Shown here: positions 27,570-38,107 of the stretch, in pieces
Layout of the letters: the number at the start of each line of letters is the position of its first letter
How positions within the stretch are numbered: position 1 is the first letter of the stretch
Source: Rhodobacteraceae bacterium D3-12
Lineage (GTDB): Bacteria > Pseudomonadota > Alphaproteobacteria > Rhodobacterales > Rhodobacteraceae
Assembly (NCBI GenBank): GCA_025916135.1
Contig: CP104793.1
Coordinates: 3,626,001-3,690,000 of the forward strand
Length of the DNA: 64,000 nucleotides
Direction of reading: 5' to 3'
Position numbers and translations under genes: made by a program
The notes under the pieces: model-generated
Databases searched by the model: none
What the model was told of the DNA's origin: nothing
Seen by the model: the letters and a program-made list of their open reading frames with translations, nothing else

Positions 27570-28953
27570 CTAAGTATCGCTCGCAGTTAAGAGAGTTTCC
27601 ACCCTCTCCAGATTTACGTCCAATGCGGACTGAAGACACAACAGACAGCCGAGCAAAGAAGTACTGTCACCGACGTCTGCCCTTCTGTGCAACAGAACCT
27701 CAACAGCCTTTCTCAGGTCCTCGGCGTCGTCTACCCGAAATTCCACGCCCGTGTCTGGTGACCCTGTGGCAGTCAGGTATTTCTCAACTTCACTGCTGTC
27801 GGGTTCCAACTGATCCACCGACCAATTCAATTTAGCCAAAACCGCAAACTCGGGCTTCCCCCCGCGACGCGGGATCCGAAAACAACCCAAGTGGATAATA
27901 TCAACCCAATCCAACGGCATGGTAATTTTCAACTTAATGTTGTTGCCCCACTCCTCGACCAGCTCTCGTCGAATTGCACGCTCAACGAATGTCTTGATGC
28001 TATCGCCTTCAGCGTAGTCTTCCCAATCCGCCGACCCCGACGCCAAGGGCATCCGCTTTCCCGCCCCTTGCAACGCGCTTTTGGATTGAGTGCACACGAC
28101 GAGGTAGTTGTCCTTGGTAATCCCCAAGAGGCTTACGCCGACTTGGTTTGTCATGGGGGCGGCCCGCAGACAGCGGATTCAACGTCGCCGACGCACCGTC
28201 CAGATTAAACGGAACACGGGTGGCTGCGCGGTTCACAACAGTTTTTACGCCGCCTTCCTTCTCGGAAAAGTCGCTAAGTGATGCTTCGCCAGCACAAAGG
28301 GTTGAATAGTAGTTTGTTTTGAAAATTTGGATGTTCTGCATCTCGACAGAGAAATCAGTAAGTATTCCAACTTTGTTTTCGTTTATCAGGGGCTTCTTGA
28401 GAAACTGTCCCAGTGTTTTCTGAAAACCGTAAGCTTTGAACAAACGGGCGTCGGCGCGAATACGACCAACCACCGAGTCTTGCCGCGCATTCGATTCATC
28501 GACGACAATCGGGCAATCCCAATCATCCTGCTGGAAGGCTTTTGTGTTTATCTCATCAGAAATATGCACCGCCCCATCAAACCCATCTGGGGGCCGCACG
28601 TTTCTGAACCCTTCGCGCGCGTCTTTCGGCGCGGGGTCAAGAAATTGAGAACGAATTGACAGGTCGTTATTGACCGAAATTTCCAGAGCGCGCACCCGGT
28701 TCGCGCCGCTATTGGACATCACAAATTTGACGAAAAACCCCGCCACCCCGATGAGGAAAGCCCAATACGGGCTTATTGACCAGACGCGCGGCCCAAAGAT
28801 CGCGGTCGCCAATGTCGTTACGATCCAAATTGCATAAACAGCCAAAGTCAGTTTCGGCCGTTTGCTCAGGGTGATCACAAAGAAATTGAAATAGTCCTTA
28901 ATCGACCTGAGTTGCCTGAAAGGTGGCCCAAGGAATAGCTTTTGTAATGTCAT
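27570..28953 (-). pseudogene. Membrane-anchored NUDIX-like protein, interrupted by a frameshift
   Basis: One gene split over two frames. The first part, from ATG 28953, has two hydrophobic helices (TLAVYAIWIVTTLATAIFG and YWAFLIGVAGFFVKFVM), then a soluble region ending NLDGASATLNPLSAGRP. At the C5 run (28155-28159 on the other strand) one base is too many. After it the second frame reads MTNQVGVSLLGITKDNYLVV and on to AIRRELVEEWGN, which looks like a NUDIX-box core (REL-EE), ending at 27570. Unshifted, the first frame runs into 48 residues of basic low-complexity sequence, unlike a real C-terminus. Alternatively these are two overlapping genes. The substrate is unknown. Confidence 0.6.
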
Positions 28954-28967
28954 CGTTGCAATTCCCC

Positions 28968-30257
28968 CTAAACCACAACCTCCACCTTCTCCTGCTCCCC
29001 AACCCCGAACACCCGCTTATAGCGCGCAATCTCGCTCGCTGGTCCCATCGCCTTGTTCGGGTTGTCCGAGAGTTTCACCGTCGGGTTGCCGTTGGCCGAG
29101 ACCGCCTTGCAGACCAGCGAGAACGGCGAGAGCGCGTCATCCGGCGTCAAACCACGGAAATCATTGGTGAGCAGCGTGCCCCAGCCGAAGCTGATCTTGG
29201 CGCGGCCCTTGAATTGCTCATGCAGGGTTTTGATCTTGTCCACGTCCAGCCCGTCGGAAAAGATAATCAGCTTTTCGCGCGGGTCTTCGCCGCGTGATTG
29301 CCACCAGTTGATGGCGATTTCGGCGGCGGTGGCGGGGTCGCCGCTGTCGATGCGGATGCCGGTCCATTGGGTGAGCCAGTCGGGCGCGTTATCAAGGAAC
29401 CCTTGGGTGCCGTAGGTGTCAGGCAAGATGATGCGCAGGTTGCCCTCGTGATCGGCGTGCCAATCGGAGAGCACGTCATAGGGGGCCTGTGCCAGCGCGG
29501 CGTCATCGGGCGCGAGGGCGGAATAGACCATGGGCAGCTCGTGTGCGTTGGTGCCGATCGCTTCGATATCGCGTTTCATGGCGATGTGGCAATTCGAGGT
29601 GCCGACGAATTTATCGCCCAAGCCTTCGATCATCGCCTGCACGCAACGGTCCTGCCAGAGATAGGAGTGCCGCCGACGGGTGCCGAAGTCAGCGATTTTG
29701 AGGCCGTCGAGCGGGCGCAGCGCCTCGACCTTTTCCCAAAGCTTGGTCATGGCGCGGGCATAGAGCACCTGCAGCTCGAAGCGGCCCATATCATCCAGCA
29801 CGGCGCGGCCGCGTAGCTCCATCAACACCGCCAAAGCGGGGATTTCCCAGAGCATGACCTCGTGCCATTTGCCCTCGAACGTCAGCTCATATTGGCCGTC
29901 GCGTTTTTCGAGGTGGTAGTCGGGCAGGCGCAGCCCTTCGAACCACTCCATGAAATCGGGGCGGAACATCGAGCGTTTGCCGTAAAACATATTGCCACGC
30001 AGAAAGGTCGATTCCCCGCGAGAGAGCGAGAGGGAGCGGATGTGGTCAAGCTGTTCGCGCAGCTCGCCCTCGTCGATCAGCTCGGCAAGGCGGATGTCTT
30101 TGCTGCGGTTGATCAGCGAAAAGGTCACCTGAGTGTCGGGTTTATTGTGGAACACCGACTGGCACATCAGGAGTTTGTAGAAGTCATTGTCGATCAGCGA
30201 CCGCACGATCGGGTCGATTTTCCATTTGTGGTTCCACACACGGTTCGCAATATCCAA
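28968..30257 (-). CDS. pncB: Nicotinate phosphoribosyltransferase
   Basis: Salvages nicotinate to nicotinate mononucleotide for NAD synthesis. It is 429 residues from a TTG at 30257 (GGAAAGG upstream), which restores the usual opening MDIANRVWNHKWKIDPIVRSLI. Family segments: DNDFYKLLMCQ, FGTRRRHSYLWQ, GTSNCHIAMKRDIEAIGTNAHE (containing the phosphorylated His region), and RIDSGDPATAAE. pncA lies 2.5 kb away on the same strand, giving the two-step nicotinamide salvage route. Confidence 0.95.
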   Translation of the reverse strand: MDIANRVWNHKWKIDPIVRSLIDNDFYKLLMCQSVFHNKPDTQVTFSLINRSKDIRLAELIDEGELREQLDHIRSLSLSRGESTFLRGNMFYGKRSMFRPDFMEWFEGLRLPDYHLEKRDGQYELTFEGKWHEVMLWEIPALAVLMELRGRAVLDDMGRFELQVLYARAMTKLWEKVEALRPLDGLKIADFGTRRRHSYLWQDRCVQAMIEGLGDKFVGTSNCHIAMKRDIEAIGTNAHELPMVYSALAPDDAALAQAPYDVLSDWHADHEGNLRIILPDTYGTQGFLDNAPDWLTQWTGIRIDSGDPATAAEIAINWWQSRGEDPREKLIIFSDGLDVDKIKTLHEQFKGRAKISFGWGTLLTNDFRGLTPDDALSPFSLVCKAVSANGNPTVKLSDNPNKAMGPASEIARYKRVFGVGEQEKVEVVV

Positions 30258-30326
30258 TGGCTCGGCCCTTTCCTGCGGTTGCGAGAGTCGTTTTACGCCA
30301 TATCGCGGCGGCCCACCAACCCGAAA

Positions 30327-32626
30327 TCAGGCGCGGCGCGGCTGATCGCCGGTCTGTCGGAGGGAGGGGGCCAGATTGACAAGCAATGTCAGCAGTTCCC
30401 TCTTGCGAAACGGCTTGGCCATAAAGCCTTCCATCCCGGCCTCGAAACACGCCTCCTTGTCGCTGGCAAAGGCGTTGGCGGTGAGCGCGATGATGCGCGG
30501 TTGCGGGCCATTGCGGGCACGAATCGCGCGCGTCGCGCTGAGCCCGTCCATGCGCGGCATCGACATATCCATCAGCACGAAATCAGGCGCGTCGCGGGCA
30601 ACGGCCTCGACCGCCTCCTCTCCGTTCTGGGCATAGCTGAGCGTGATCGGCAGATCAGCGAGGAACTTGCCAAGGATCATGCGGTTGGTCGCATTGTCGT
30701 CGGTCACGAGGACATGCATCCCGCCGAGCACTGCGGTCTTGGGCAGGACCGGTTCGTTTGATTTCACCGCGCTGGCGATGGGTTCGACCACCACCGTGAC
30801 GACAAAGGACGAGCCCTGCCCGACGGTCGAGCTGATCGCGATGTCGCCGCCCATCGCCCGCGCCAGCAGGCGCGAGATCGGCAGGCCAAGCCCGGTACCA
30901 CCAAATTGCCGGGTGGTGGCGTTGTCGGCCTGTCCGAACTCTTCAAAGACGCGTTCAAACCTGTCGGCGGGGATGCCAATGCCGGTATCCTGCACAGCTA
31001 TCGCGAGGTTGATCGTTGCGTCGGCGCCGGGTTGGGCTTCGGCCTCGTCACCGGGCGTATTCTCGGCATCGGGCACGACGGGGGGCGCGTCGATCTTGAC
31101 GCTGACGCCGCCGGTCTTGGTGAACTTGATCGCATTGCCGATGATATTGAAAAGGATCTGACGTAGGCGCACATCATCGCCAAAGACCCGCTCGGGCACC
31201 TCCGCCTCCACTTCCATCTTGAGGCTCAGCCCCTGAGCCGTGCCTCGGGACCGAGCAGCGAAAGCACATCATCGACCACCTCGCGCGGGTCGAAGGGCAC
31301 CGGCGACAGCTCGACCTTGCCAGCGTCGAGTTTTGAGAAATCGAGCACGTCATTGATGATTGTCGAGAGCGTCTCGCCTGAGCGGCGCATGGTTTCCAGC
31401 ATCTTTTTCCCCTCGGCCGGAAGGCCCTGTTCAGACAGAAGATCCACCATGCCGATGATCGCACTCATCGGTGTGCGGATCTCATGGCTCATCGTGGCGA
31501 GGAAGCGCGCCTTGGCTTGGGCCGCCTCTTCGGCGGCTTCTTTGGCGCGGGCAAGGAAGGCTTCCTTTTCCTTAAAATCGCTGATGTCACGCGCGATCAT
31601 GATCGAACTTTCAAGCTTGCCATCCTCGCCAAGGATCGGCACGCGGTTCATGCTGATCCAGAACGCGCGCCCGTCCTTGGTATGGTTCACAAACTGGGTG
31701 CGCAGCGGCTGTGAGCCATCGCAAAGGTTGCGAAAGGCGGCGTCGGCCTCGGCGCAATTGTCCGGCGCGCTCAGAATATCGCAAGGGGTTTTGCCGATCA
31801 CCTCTTCGCGCGGGCAACCGTTCATCTGCGTAAAGGCGTCGTTGACCCAGACGATCTCTCCCTTGGCGTCACAGATAAAGATGCTGTCGTTGGCGTGTTC
31901 CGCCACCTGAACAAGCCGGCGGTTTTCGCGCTGTTGTGCCAACATGTCGGCGGTCGCCTTTGCAAGAGCGAGGCTGTTGCGCAGGATCATTTTTTTGGAT
32001 TTATACTGTCGTTCATAGGTTTCGTTAAAGAAGCGGATAAAGGTGATGGAGACGAACCCCATCACAAGAAGCGCGATCAGATCGGTCACCTGTGCGCGGC
32101 TGGCATCATGCCCGGTCATCCCGTCGACGACGATATAGCAGCCCGTGCAGGCAAAGATCAGCAGGCTCCACAGCGCCACCGGCTTGTGAAAACTCCAGAA
32201 CACCCCGGCATAGACCGACGCCGTCATGAGAAAGGCCAGCGCCAGCGACGTGGCATCGCGATCCGGCGCGGCATGCAGGATGACAACCACCCCGAGAGAA
32301 ACAGCCGCAGCCTGGAACAGGGCCGTGAAGGTCGAGAGGGCAAAAAGGGTTTTATGCGGTATGAATTGTAACCGCCGACCACGCAGGGCGGACAGGACAT
32401 AGGTATCGAGCAGATCGCTCAGCATGAGCACCACGGCGATCGTGGCCGTGGTGAGCAACGTGGTGTTATAGGCGACCATCACGACGATGACGAAGACCAG
32501 CAGCTTGCGCGTCCAATAAAAGCGCAAGCGCCCGCGCGCGTATTCCTGCAACAGACCCTTGGGGCTGTGGCGGTGCTCGAAAGCTTCGAAGCGGCGGGTG
32601 GCTTCGGCGATTTCAGGACTCATCAA
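30327..32626 (-). pseudogene. Hybrid sensor histidine kinase/response regulator, interrupted by a frameshift
   Basis: Two-component signalling protein split at about 31229-31244. From ATG 32626 the N-terminal part has five or six membrane helices (residues ~35-205), a PAS domain (about 230-350: NDSIFICDAKGEIVWVNDAF), then the phospho-acceptor box ATMSHEIRTPMSAIIGMV. The frame ends at 31226 after GPEARLRG. The next frame carries on with the ATPase domain (LRQILFNIIGNAIKFTKTGG, DTGIGIP, FGGTGLGLPISRLLARAMGG) and a receiver domain (VLVTDDN, phospho-Asp in FVLMDMSMPRMDG, Lys in FMAKPFRKREL). One extra G near 31238 would join them into about 766 residues. The signal it senses is unknown. Confidence 0.85.
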
Positions 32627-32794
32627 GGCAGGGCTTTCACATCACGACGTCAAAAATCGCCCTGTCTTATGCGCAAAAGAGTTAAGAAAGTCGCAACCCC
32701 GCTGCGGTTCCCGGCCCTGATTTACCTGCAAGTTTACCTGCAAGGCGCCGCCCCGCCCGCGCTGCCCTGCCCGCGTCACGACGCCTCAACGCCT

Positions 32795-33391
32795 TCAGAG
32801 CAGCGCGACGCCGCCCGTTTCCATCGCCCCCAGCGCCGCCGCCAGCGAGCCATCAAGATCAATCGCCCGGCTCAGCCCGCGCTCGACCTCGACGGCAAAT
32901 CCCAGCTTTGCCGCATCAAGCGCCGAGTATTGCACGCAAAAATCCATCGCCAGCCCGACCATGGTCAAGCGGTCGACCCCGCGCCCGCGCAGCCACCCCT
33001 CAAGCCCGGTGGGCGTGGTCCGGTCATTTTCGAAAAACGCTGAATAGCTGTCGATATCCGGGTTCATGCCTTTGCGAATAATCAGCGCCGCCGGGTCGGT
33101 GGCAAGCTCTGGGTGAAACGCCGCGCCTGCGCTGCCTTGGACGCAATGATCCGGCCACAGCACCTGTGTGCCATAGGGCATTTCGACCGTCTCGAACGGG
33201 GCCTTGCCGACATGCGACGACGCAAACGAAGAATGCCCCGCCGGGTGCCAATCCTGTGTCAGCACAACAGTGTCGAAATCCGCCATCCGCGCGTTGATAC
33301 CGGCGACGATCTCATCGCCCCCTGCCACGGCCAGCGCACCGCCGGGGCAAAAATCAACCTGCACGTCTATTACGATCAGAGCTTCGCTCAT
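32795..33391 (-). CDS. pncA: Nicotinamidase
   Basis: Hydrolyses nicotinamide to nicotinate, feeding PncB. It has 198 residues. The catalytic triad is visible: Asp9 in VIDVQVDFCPGG, Lys107 in IIRKGMN, and Cys152 in GLAMDFCVQYSA. The metal site DWHPAGHSSF gives Asp47, His49 and His53. It starts at ATG 33391 after GAGAGAGAAA. Confidence 0.95.
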   Translation of the reverse strand: MSEALIVIDVQVDFCPGGALAVAGGDEIVAGINARMADFDTVVLTQDWHPAGHSSFASSHVGKAPFETVEMPYGTQVLWPDHCVQGSAGAAFHPELATDPAALIIRKGMNPDIDSYSAFFENDRTTPTGLEGWLRGRGVDRLTMVGLAMDFCVQYSALDAAKLGFAVEVERGLSRAIDLDGSLAAALGAMETGGVALL

Positions 33392-33515
33392 TTTCTCTCT
33401 CCTCTTTACCCCTCAAGGCGAGACTGGCCGCAAGGTTTGGCAAGGTCAACAGGTCGCGGCCCGTTGCGGCCCCCTGCCCTTGTCAGTTTCTCAGAAGAGG
33501 CGTAAATCGCGGCAC

Positions 33516-34421
33516 ATGTATACATGCCGCGCCCTTTATCACTTTGCCCGTTTCGATGATCCCGCCGCTCTGCGCGCGCCGCTTCAGGCGCTGTGCGAGG
33601 ACAACGGGATCACCGGCTCGCTTCTTTTGGCGCGCGAAGGGATCAACGGCACCATCGCCGGGCGCATGCCGGGGCTGGATGTTGTGCTTGAGCATATCAA
33701 GGCGCTGCCCGGCTGCGCCGATCTGGAATGGAAAGACAGCCCCGCGCGCGAACAACCGTTCCGGCGCATGAAGGTGAAGCTCAAGAAAGAGATCGTCACC
33801 ATGGGGCAGCCCGATGTCGATCCGCTGGCCCGTGTTGGTCATTATGTCGAGGCCACCGAGTGGAACGCATTGATCCAGTCACCCGATGTTGCGGTGATTG
33901 ATACGCGCAACGATTACGAGGTTGCCATCGGCACGTTTCAGGGCGCGGTTGACCCCGAAACAGCCAGCTTTCGTGACTTTCCCGCGTGGTGGGAAAAGAA
34001 CAAGGACCGCTTTCACAACAAGCGGATCGCGATGTTTTGCACCGGCGGTATCCGCTGTGAGAAATCGACCAACTATCTGATCGGTCAAGGGGTTGATGAG
34101 GTTTACCACCTCAAGGGCGGGATCCTGAAATACCTCGAAGAGGTGCCACAGGAAGACAGCACATGGGACGGCGAGTGCTTTGTCTTTGATAACCGCGTGT
34201 CGGTCGGGCACGGATTAAAGGAAGGGCCGCATTTGCTTTGCCATGCCTGCCGCCGTCCGATCCTGCCTGAGGACCGCAGCCGCCCGGAGTATGAGGACGG
34301 GGTGAGTTGTCATCATTGTGCCGGTGAAACCACCGAGGCGGACAAGGCGCGGTTCCGCGAGCGGCAAAAACAGATCGCCCTCTCGGCGGCGCGCGGCGAA
34401 AGCCATATGCGTCAGGCGTAA
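33516..34421 (+). CDS. trhO: tRNA uridine(34) hydroxylase TrhO (rhodanese domain)
   Basis: Oxygen-dependent hydroxylation of wobble uridine 34 in some tRNAs. It is 301 residues from ATG 33516 (MYTCRALYHFARFDD). It has an N-terminal acylphosphatase-like domain (EGINGTIAGR), then a rhodanese domain with the active Cys in AMFCTGGIRCEKST, and a C-terminal zinc-like Cys set (CHACRRPI and CHHCAGE). The length is close to that of E. coli YceA (350) but shorter at the C-terminus. Confidence 0.92.
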   Translation: MYTCRALYHFARFDDPAALRAPLQALCEDNGITGSLLLAREGINGTIAGRMPGLDVVLEHIKALPGCADLEWKDSPAREQPFRRMKVKLKKEIVTMGQPDVDPLARVGHYVEATEWNALIQSPDVAVIDTRNDYEVAIGTFQGAVDPETASFRDFPAWWEKNKDRFHNKRIAMFCTGGIRCEKSTNYLIGQGVDEVYHLKGGILKYLEEVPQEDSTWDGECFVFDNRVSVGHGLKEGPHLLCHACRRPILPEDRSRPEYEDGVSCHHCAGETTEADKARFRERQKQIALSAARGESHMRQA

Positions 34422-34500
34422 CGCGGCGCGCATCCAAGTCACGCAGCATAGGCCCGCGCAACGGCTGGCCTTACCGGCCACCCGAACCGGCCCACCCGGA

Positions 34501-35616
34501 TCAGGAGTTGCTGTTGATCGTCGTGCCCAGCCCGACCGCAGCGCCCAGAAGGCCCATGATGGTCTGCGCGGCGGTGACCGGGCTTTCCGTGGCCAGAACC
34601 GTGTCGCGCGGATTGATCTCAAACTTGCGGGCGGCGAACAGACCGTCGGCCGTGGTCAGATCAAATGTGAACACCACCTGTTGCATCGCTGGCCCCTTGC
34701 CATCGCTGCGCAGTTGCCGTTCGGAATAGTCGCGCAGCACCAGCACGCCCTTGGGGTTGGCCCGGCTTTCGGACAGGCCGCCGATGATCGACATCGCCTC
34801 AAGCGCGCTGATCTGTTCCTTTTCGAAATAGATCAGCTCTTCGCGACCGGTCGCGCCCAGCGCGGTAAAGTAGCGTTTGTCTTCCTCGACCAGCACCTTG
34901 TCGTTGCCACGCACCACCACGTTCTTGCTGGCGTTGGCAAACAGATCGTCGGCGCGGATTTCATAGGTTTTGCTGCCACGGATCAGCCGCACCAGCGGGT
35001 TGCGCAGGCTTGAGGCGATCCCGCCGCCCTTTGCAATCAGGCTCAGGATCGTGACATTGCGCCCTTCCAGAGGATAGCTGCCCGGCTTGGCCACGCCGCT
35101 GACCAGATCGGCAGAGTTGCTTTGCCCCGAGGTGTGCCGCACCTGCACCTGCGCATCCGGCGCGACGGGGGTCAGCGCCTCGGAAATCTTGGCGCGGGCG
35201 GCGTCGGCGCTCATCCCGCTGACATACATATTTTGTGCATAAGGCACGAAAATCTCGCCCGAAGGCGACACGATCAGGCCCTTCATCTCGACCATCTTCT
35301 GGTTCGGTGACATCAGCAGCGAATTTTCCTGACTGTCCCAAATCACAAGGTCGATCACGTCACCGCTGCGGATGATCTTGCCCGCCGGTCCACGGTTCCC
35401 TGAGAGCCAGTGATAGCCACCGCGCCAGCCCGTTGCCGGCCATTTGCGCAGGGCGCCAACATTGGCGCGGGCCACTTCGACAACCTGAAAGCTGGGCGCT
35501 TCGGCCTCTTTCTCTTTGAGTATCTCATTGACCATGCCGGCACCGCGCGGCAAGGAGCATGCCGCAAGGAACAAAACCGCAGCAAACACACAAATGTGCT
35601 TCGAATAGTGGCGCAC
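34501..35616 (-). CDS. Polysaccharide export outer-membrane lipoprotein (Wza/KpsD type)
   Basis: Forms the outer-membrane export channel for capsular or exopolysaccharide. It has 371 residues and starts at GTG 35616 with GGGGGA five bases before. The lipobox LFLAAC puts the lipidated Cys at 20. A polysaccharide-export domain (about 85-180: IRSGDVIDLVIWD) is followed by two SLBB-like repeats (VAKPGSYPLEGRNVTILSLIAKGGG) and a hydrophobic C-terminal segment with LLGAAVGLGTTI. No Wzc-type kinase is in the window. Exosortase loci often sit beside such export genes. Confidence 0.88.
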   Translation of the reverse strand: MRHYSKHICVFAAVLFLAACSLPRGAGMVNEILKEKEAEAPSFQVVEVARANVGALRKWPATGWRGGYHWLSGNRGPAGKIIRSGDVIDLVIWDSQENSLLMSPNQKMVEMKGLIVSPSGEIFVPYAQNMYVSGMSADAARAKISEALTPVAPDAQVQVRHTSGQSNSADLVSGVAKPGSYPLEGRNVTILSLIAKGGGIASSLRNPLVRLIRGSKTYEIRADDLFANASKNVVVRGNDKVLVEEDKRYFTALGATGREELIYFEKEQISALEAMSIIGGLSESRANPKGVLVLRDYSERQLRSDGKGPAMQQVVFTFDLTTADGLFAARKFEINPRDTVLATESPVTAAQTIMGLLGAAVGLGTTINSNS

Positions 35617-35719
35617 AGGATCCCCCCAAGGTATCCAATATCAAGTATTGCAAATTGTATTACACGCTATATGCGGTGATACATAGAGGGTAATTCGCGC
35701 TGAGTTAAAGGAAAATCGC

Positions 35720-36589
35720 TTGACGTTGCCAAATCGCCAAACCCGCCACGTTCTGGTGCTGGGCGCCAGCGGCAAGCTGGGTCGGATGCTGCGCCGCGCG
35801 TGGGAATTGTCCCCTCCTGAGGGGCTGACAATAGATTGGCAATACAGGGAAAATGCACCCGAAGCTGGGCGGCTCTGGCGGGTTGGAGAGGCGCCGTTGC
35901 CCGCGCTGCCGCGCTGTGATGCAATTTTGGCACTTTGGGGCGTGACCCCCGGCGCGGGGCGCGATCTGGCTGAAAACCGCCGCCTTGCGCTTGCGGCGAT
36001 GGATTTGGCCGAAGCGCTTGGGGCGACGCGCGTGTTGCACTGTTCTTCGGCCGCCGTTTACGAACCCGGCCCCGTTGCACAGGCTGAAGCGGCCGCAGGC
36101 GGGGCGATCAACGCCTATGGCGCGGCCAAGCTGGAGATGGAAACCGCGTTGAGCGACTGGCGCGCGGCGCACCCAGAGGGGGCGGAAAGCGTGGCATTGC
36201 GGATTGCCAATGTTGTCGGGGCCGACAGCCTGTTTGCCGCCATCGGGCGCGGCGCGGACCCGATCACGCTTGACCAGTTCGCCGATGGCGAGGGGCCTTG
36301 GCGCAGCTATATCTCGCCGCTCGCCCTTGCCCGCGCCTTTGCCACGCTTCTTGTGGCCGAGCGGGGCGCCTTGCCGCGCACGCTCAACATCGCCGCCCCT
36401 GCGCCGGTCGCGATGGAGGCGCTGGCCCGCGCTGCGGGGTGCGACGTTGCATGGCGCGAGGCCCCCGAGAGTGCCGCGCCTATGGTCTCGCTCGACACGC
36501 GCGCGCTTGGCCGGATCATCGCGCTTGCACCCGAAACTGCCGACGAGATGATCGCCGCTTGGCGCCAGATAGAAGGCGGCGGCGCATGA
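35720..36589 (+). CDS. NAD-dependent sugar epimerase/dehydratase family protein
   Basis: Short-chain-type enzyme of nucleotide-sugar metabolism, 289 residues, starting at TTG 35720 (AAAGGA before it). The Rossmann motif is VLGASGKLGRML near residue 12, and the active-site pair YxxxK is in YGAAKLEMETA. The substrate cannot be told. It overlaps the following sugar transferase by 4 bases, so it probably makes or modifies that enzyme's sugar donor. Confidence 0.85.
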   Translation: MTLPNRQTRHVLVLGASGKLGRMLRRAWELSPPEGLTIDWQYRENAPEAGRLWRVGEAPLPALPRCDAILALWGVTPGAGRDLAENRRLALAAMDLAEALGATRVLHCSSAAVYEPGPVAQAEAAAGGAINAYGAAKLEMETALSDWRAAHPEGAESVALRIANVVGADSLFAAIGRGADPITLDQFADGEGPWRSYISPLALARAFATLLVAERGALPRTLNIAAPAPVAMEALARAAGCDVAWREAPESAAPMVSLDTRALGRIIALAPETADEMIAAWRQIEGGGA

Positions 36590-37206
36590 CCCTGTCCAAG
36601 CGCCTGATGGATATCACCCTTGCGCTGTTGCTTGCCGTGGTGCTGTCGCCGTTGATCCTTGGGCTGATCCTCGTCATCGCGCTCCGCGACGGGCGGCCAA
36701 TCTTTTACATCGCCGAGCGGATGAAAACACCCAGCCAGCCGTTCAACCTGTGGAAATTCCGCACCATGCGCACCGCCGCCCAGAACGAGGGCGTCTCGGG
36801 CGGGGACAAGGCCGACCGGATCACCCGCACGGGCCGTTTCCTGCGCCGCAGCCGTCTGGATGAGGTGCCGCAACTGTGGAACATCCTGCGCGGCGACATC
36901 AGCTTTGTCGGCCCGCGCCCGCCGCTGCGCCGCTATGTCGAAGCCTTCCCCGACCTCTACGGCGAGGTCCTTCGATCGCGGCCCGGTGTGACCGGGCTGG
37001 CGACGCTGGTGTTTCACCGCACCGAGGAGCGGCTTCTTGCGCCCTGCACCACGCCGGAAGAGACCGAGGCCGTCTATGTGCGCCGCTGTGTTCCGGCCAA
37101 GGCGAAGCTTGACCTGATCTATGCGCGCAACCGCTCTTTGTGTTTTGACGCAGTGTTGATGGCCAAAACGGTGGTGCGCCGCGTGCCGCTGCGGCGGCGG
37201 CGCTGA
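36586..37206 (+). CDS. Phosphoglycosyl transferase (bacterial sugar transferase family)
   Basis: Membrane enzyme that moves a sugar-1-phosphate onto undecaprenyl phosphate to start a lipid-linked glycan. It is 206 residues from ATG 36586, the short PglC-like form with one membrane segment (ITLALLLAVVLSPLILGLILVI). Conserved pieces: FNLWKFRTMR, FLRRSRLDEVPQLWNIL (catalytic Asp-Glu), and GDISFVGPRP. With the epimerase and Wza-like protein it makes the first part of a surface-glycan locus. Confidence 0.93.
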   Translation: MTLSKRLMDITLALLLAVVLSPLILGLILVIALRDGRPIFYIAERMKTPSQPFNLWKFRTMRTAAQNEGVSGGDKADRITRTGRFLRRSRLDEVPQLWNILRGDISFVGPRPPLRRYVEAFPDLYGEVLRSRPGVTGLATLVFHRTEERLLAPCTTPEETEAVYVRRCVPAKAKLDLIYARNRSLCFDAVLMAKTVVRRVPLRRRR

Positions 37207-37283
37207 GCCGCTGACTTGCCAGAATCGCGAAGCTCCGGCAGCATGAGGGCGGTTTTCAACTTTGATTTCGGAGCATTTTCCAC

Positions 37284-37880
37284 ATGAAATTCCCTTTAAA
37301 ACCCTTCGTGGCCGCGCTGGCTCTGTCGCTTGGCGCCGTGCCGGTGATGGCCGATATGGCCGCGCATCTTGGGCCGATGGCCAAGGTTATGAAACCCGGC
37401 GCTGATGGTGCGTGGCTGATCGAGGATACCGACAATTGGCTAACCCTGAAAAACGCCACCGCCCCCGGCGCGATCCAGTATTACTGGATGGGTGTGCCAG
37501 ATTCTCAGGGGCCGAATTACACCGTCTCGGTCAACCTTGTGACCCAGACCGACACCCCCGCCACGCCGGCCTATGCCGGGTTGATCTTTAACTATCGCGC
37601 CAAGGACAGCTATTTCGGTGTCACCATCGGCACCGATGGCAAGGGCTATCTCTTTATCCGCTCGCCCAGTGGGTTCAAAACCCACACGGAAGAGAAGGTG
37701 CAGGCAAAAAACGATGGCTCGGATGTGCTGACCGCGACGGTGACGGGCAATAAGGTCACATTTGAACTAAACGGTGCGACCTTTGTCAGCATGGACAACC
37801 CCAACGGGTTCTCGCCCAAGCTGGGGCTTATGGCGATTGGTCAGGGGCTGTTCGGCTTTACCCGGTTCACGATTTACTGA
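37284..37880 (+). CDS. Secreted protein with concanavalin-like fold, function unknown
   Basis: 198 residues with a signal peptide (cut near PVMA, residue 23) and no membrane anchor. The rest alternates beta strands with Gly/Tyr turns (AGLIFNYRAKDSYFGVTIG, VTFELNGATFVSM, KLGLMAIGQGLFGFTRFTIY), resembling the laminin-G/concanavalin-like folds that bind sugars. It may be a periplasmic glycan-binding protein, given the neighbours. The following 227 bases before the GT2 gene hold no feature I can support. Confidence 0.65.
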   Translation: MKFPLKPFVAALALSLGAVPVMADMAAHLGPMAKVMKPGADGAWLIEDTDNWLTLKNATAPGAIQYYWMGVPDSQGPNYTVSVNLVTQTDTPATPAYAGLIFNYRAKDSYFGVTIGTDGKGYLFIRSPSGFKTHTEEKVQAKNDGSDVLTATVTGNKVTFELNGATFVSMDNPNGFSPKLGLMAIGQGLFGFTRFTIY

Positions 37881-38107
37881 CGCGGGCGATTTCGGGGGGC
37901 GTTGCGGCGGCGCGCCCCATTTGGCCCGATCCGTTGAACGCGCATGATCGTGCCGCGATGCCGGTCATTCACCGGGCTGTAAACCATATGGACAGGCTGC
38001 TCTCGGCGCGTTTATGGTCGGGGCTATTGCGGTGCGCTGTTGGTCAGACCTTGGGTTTCAAGGCGCATGGCAGCTGCGCGCCGAAGTTCTAATGTTTTGG
38101 GCCGGTC

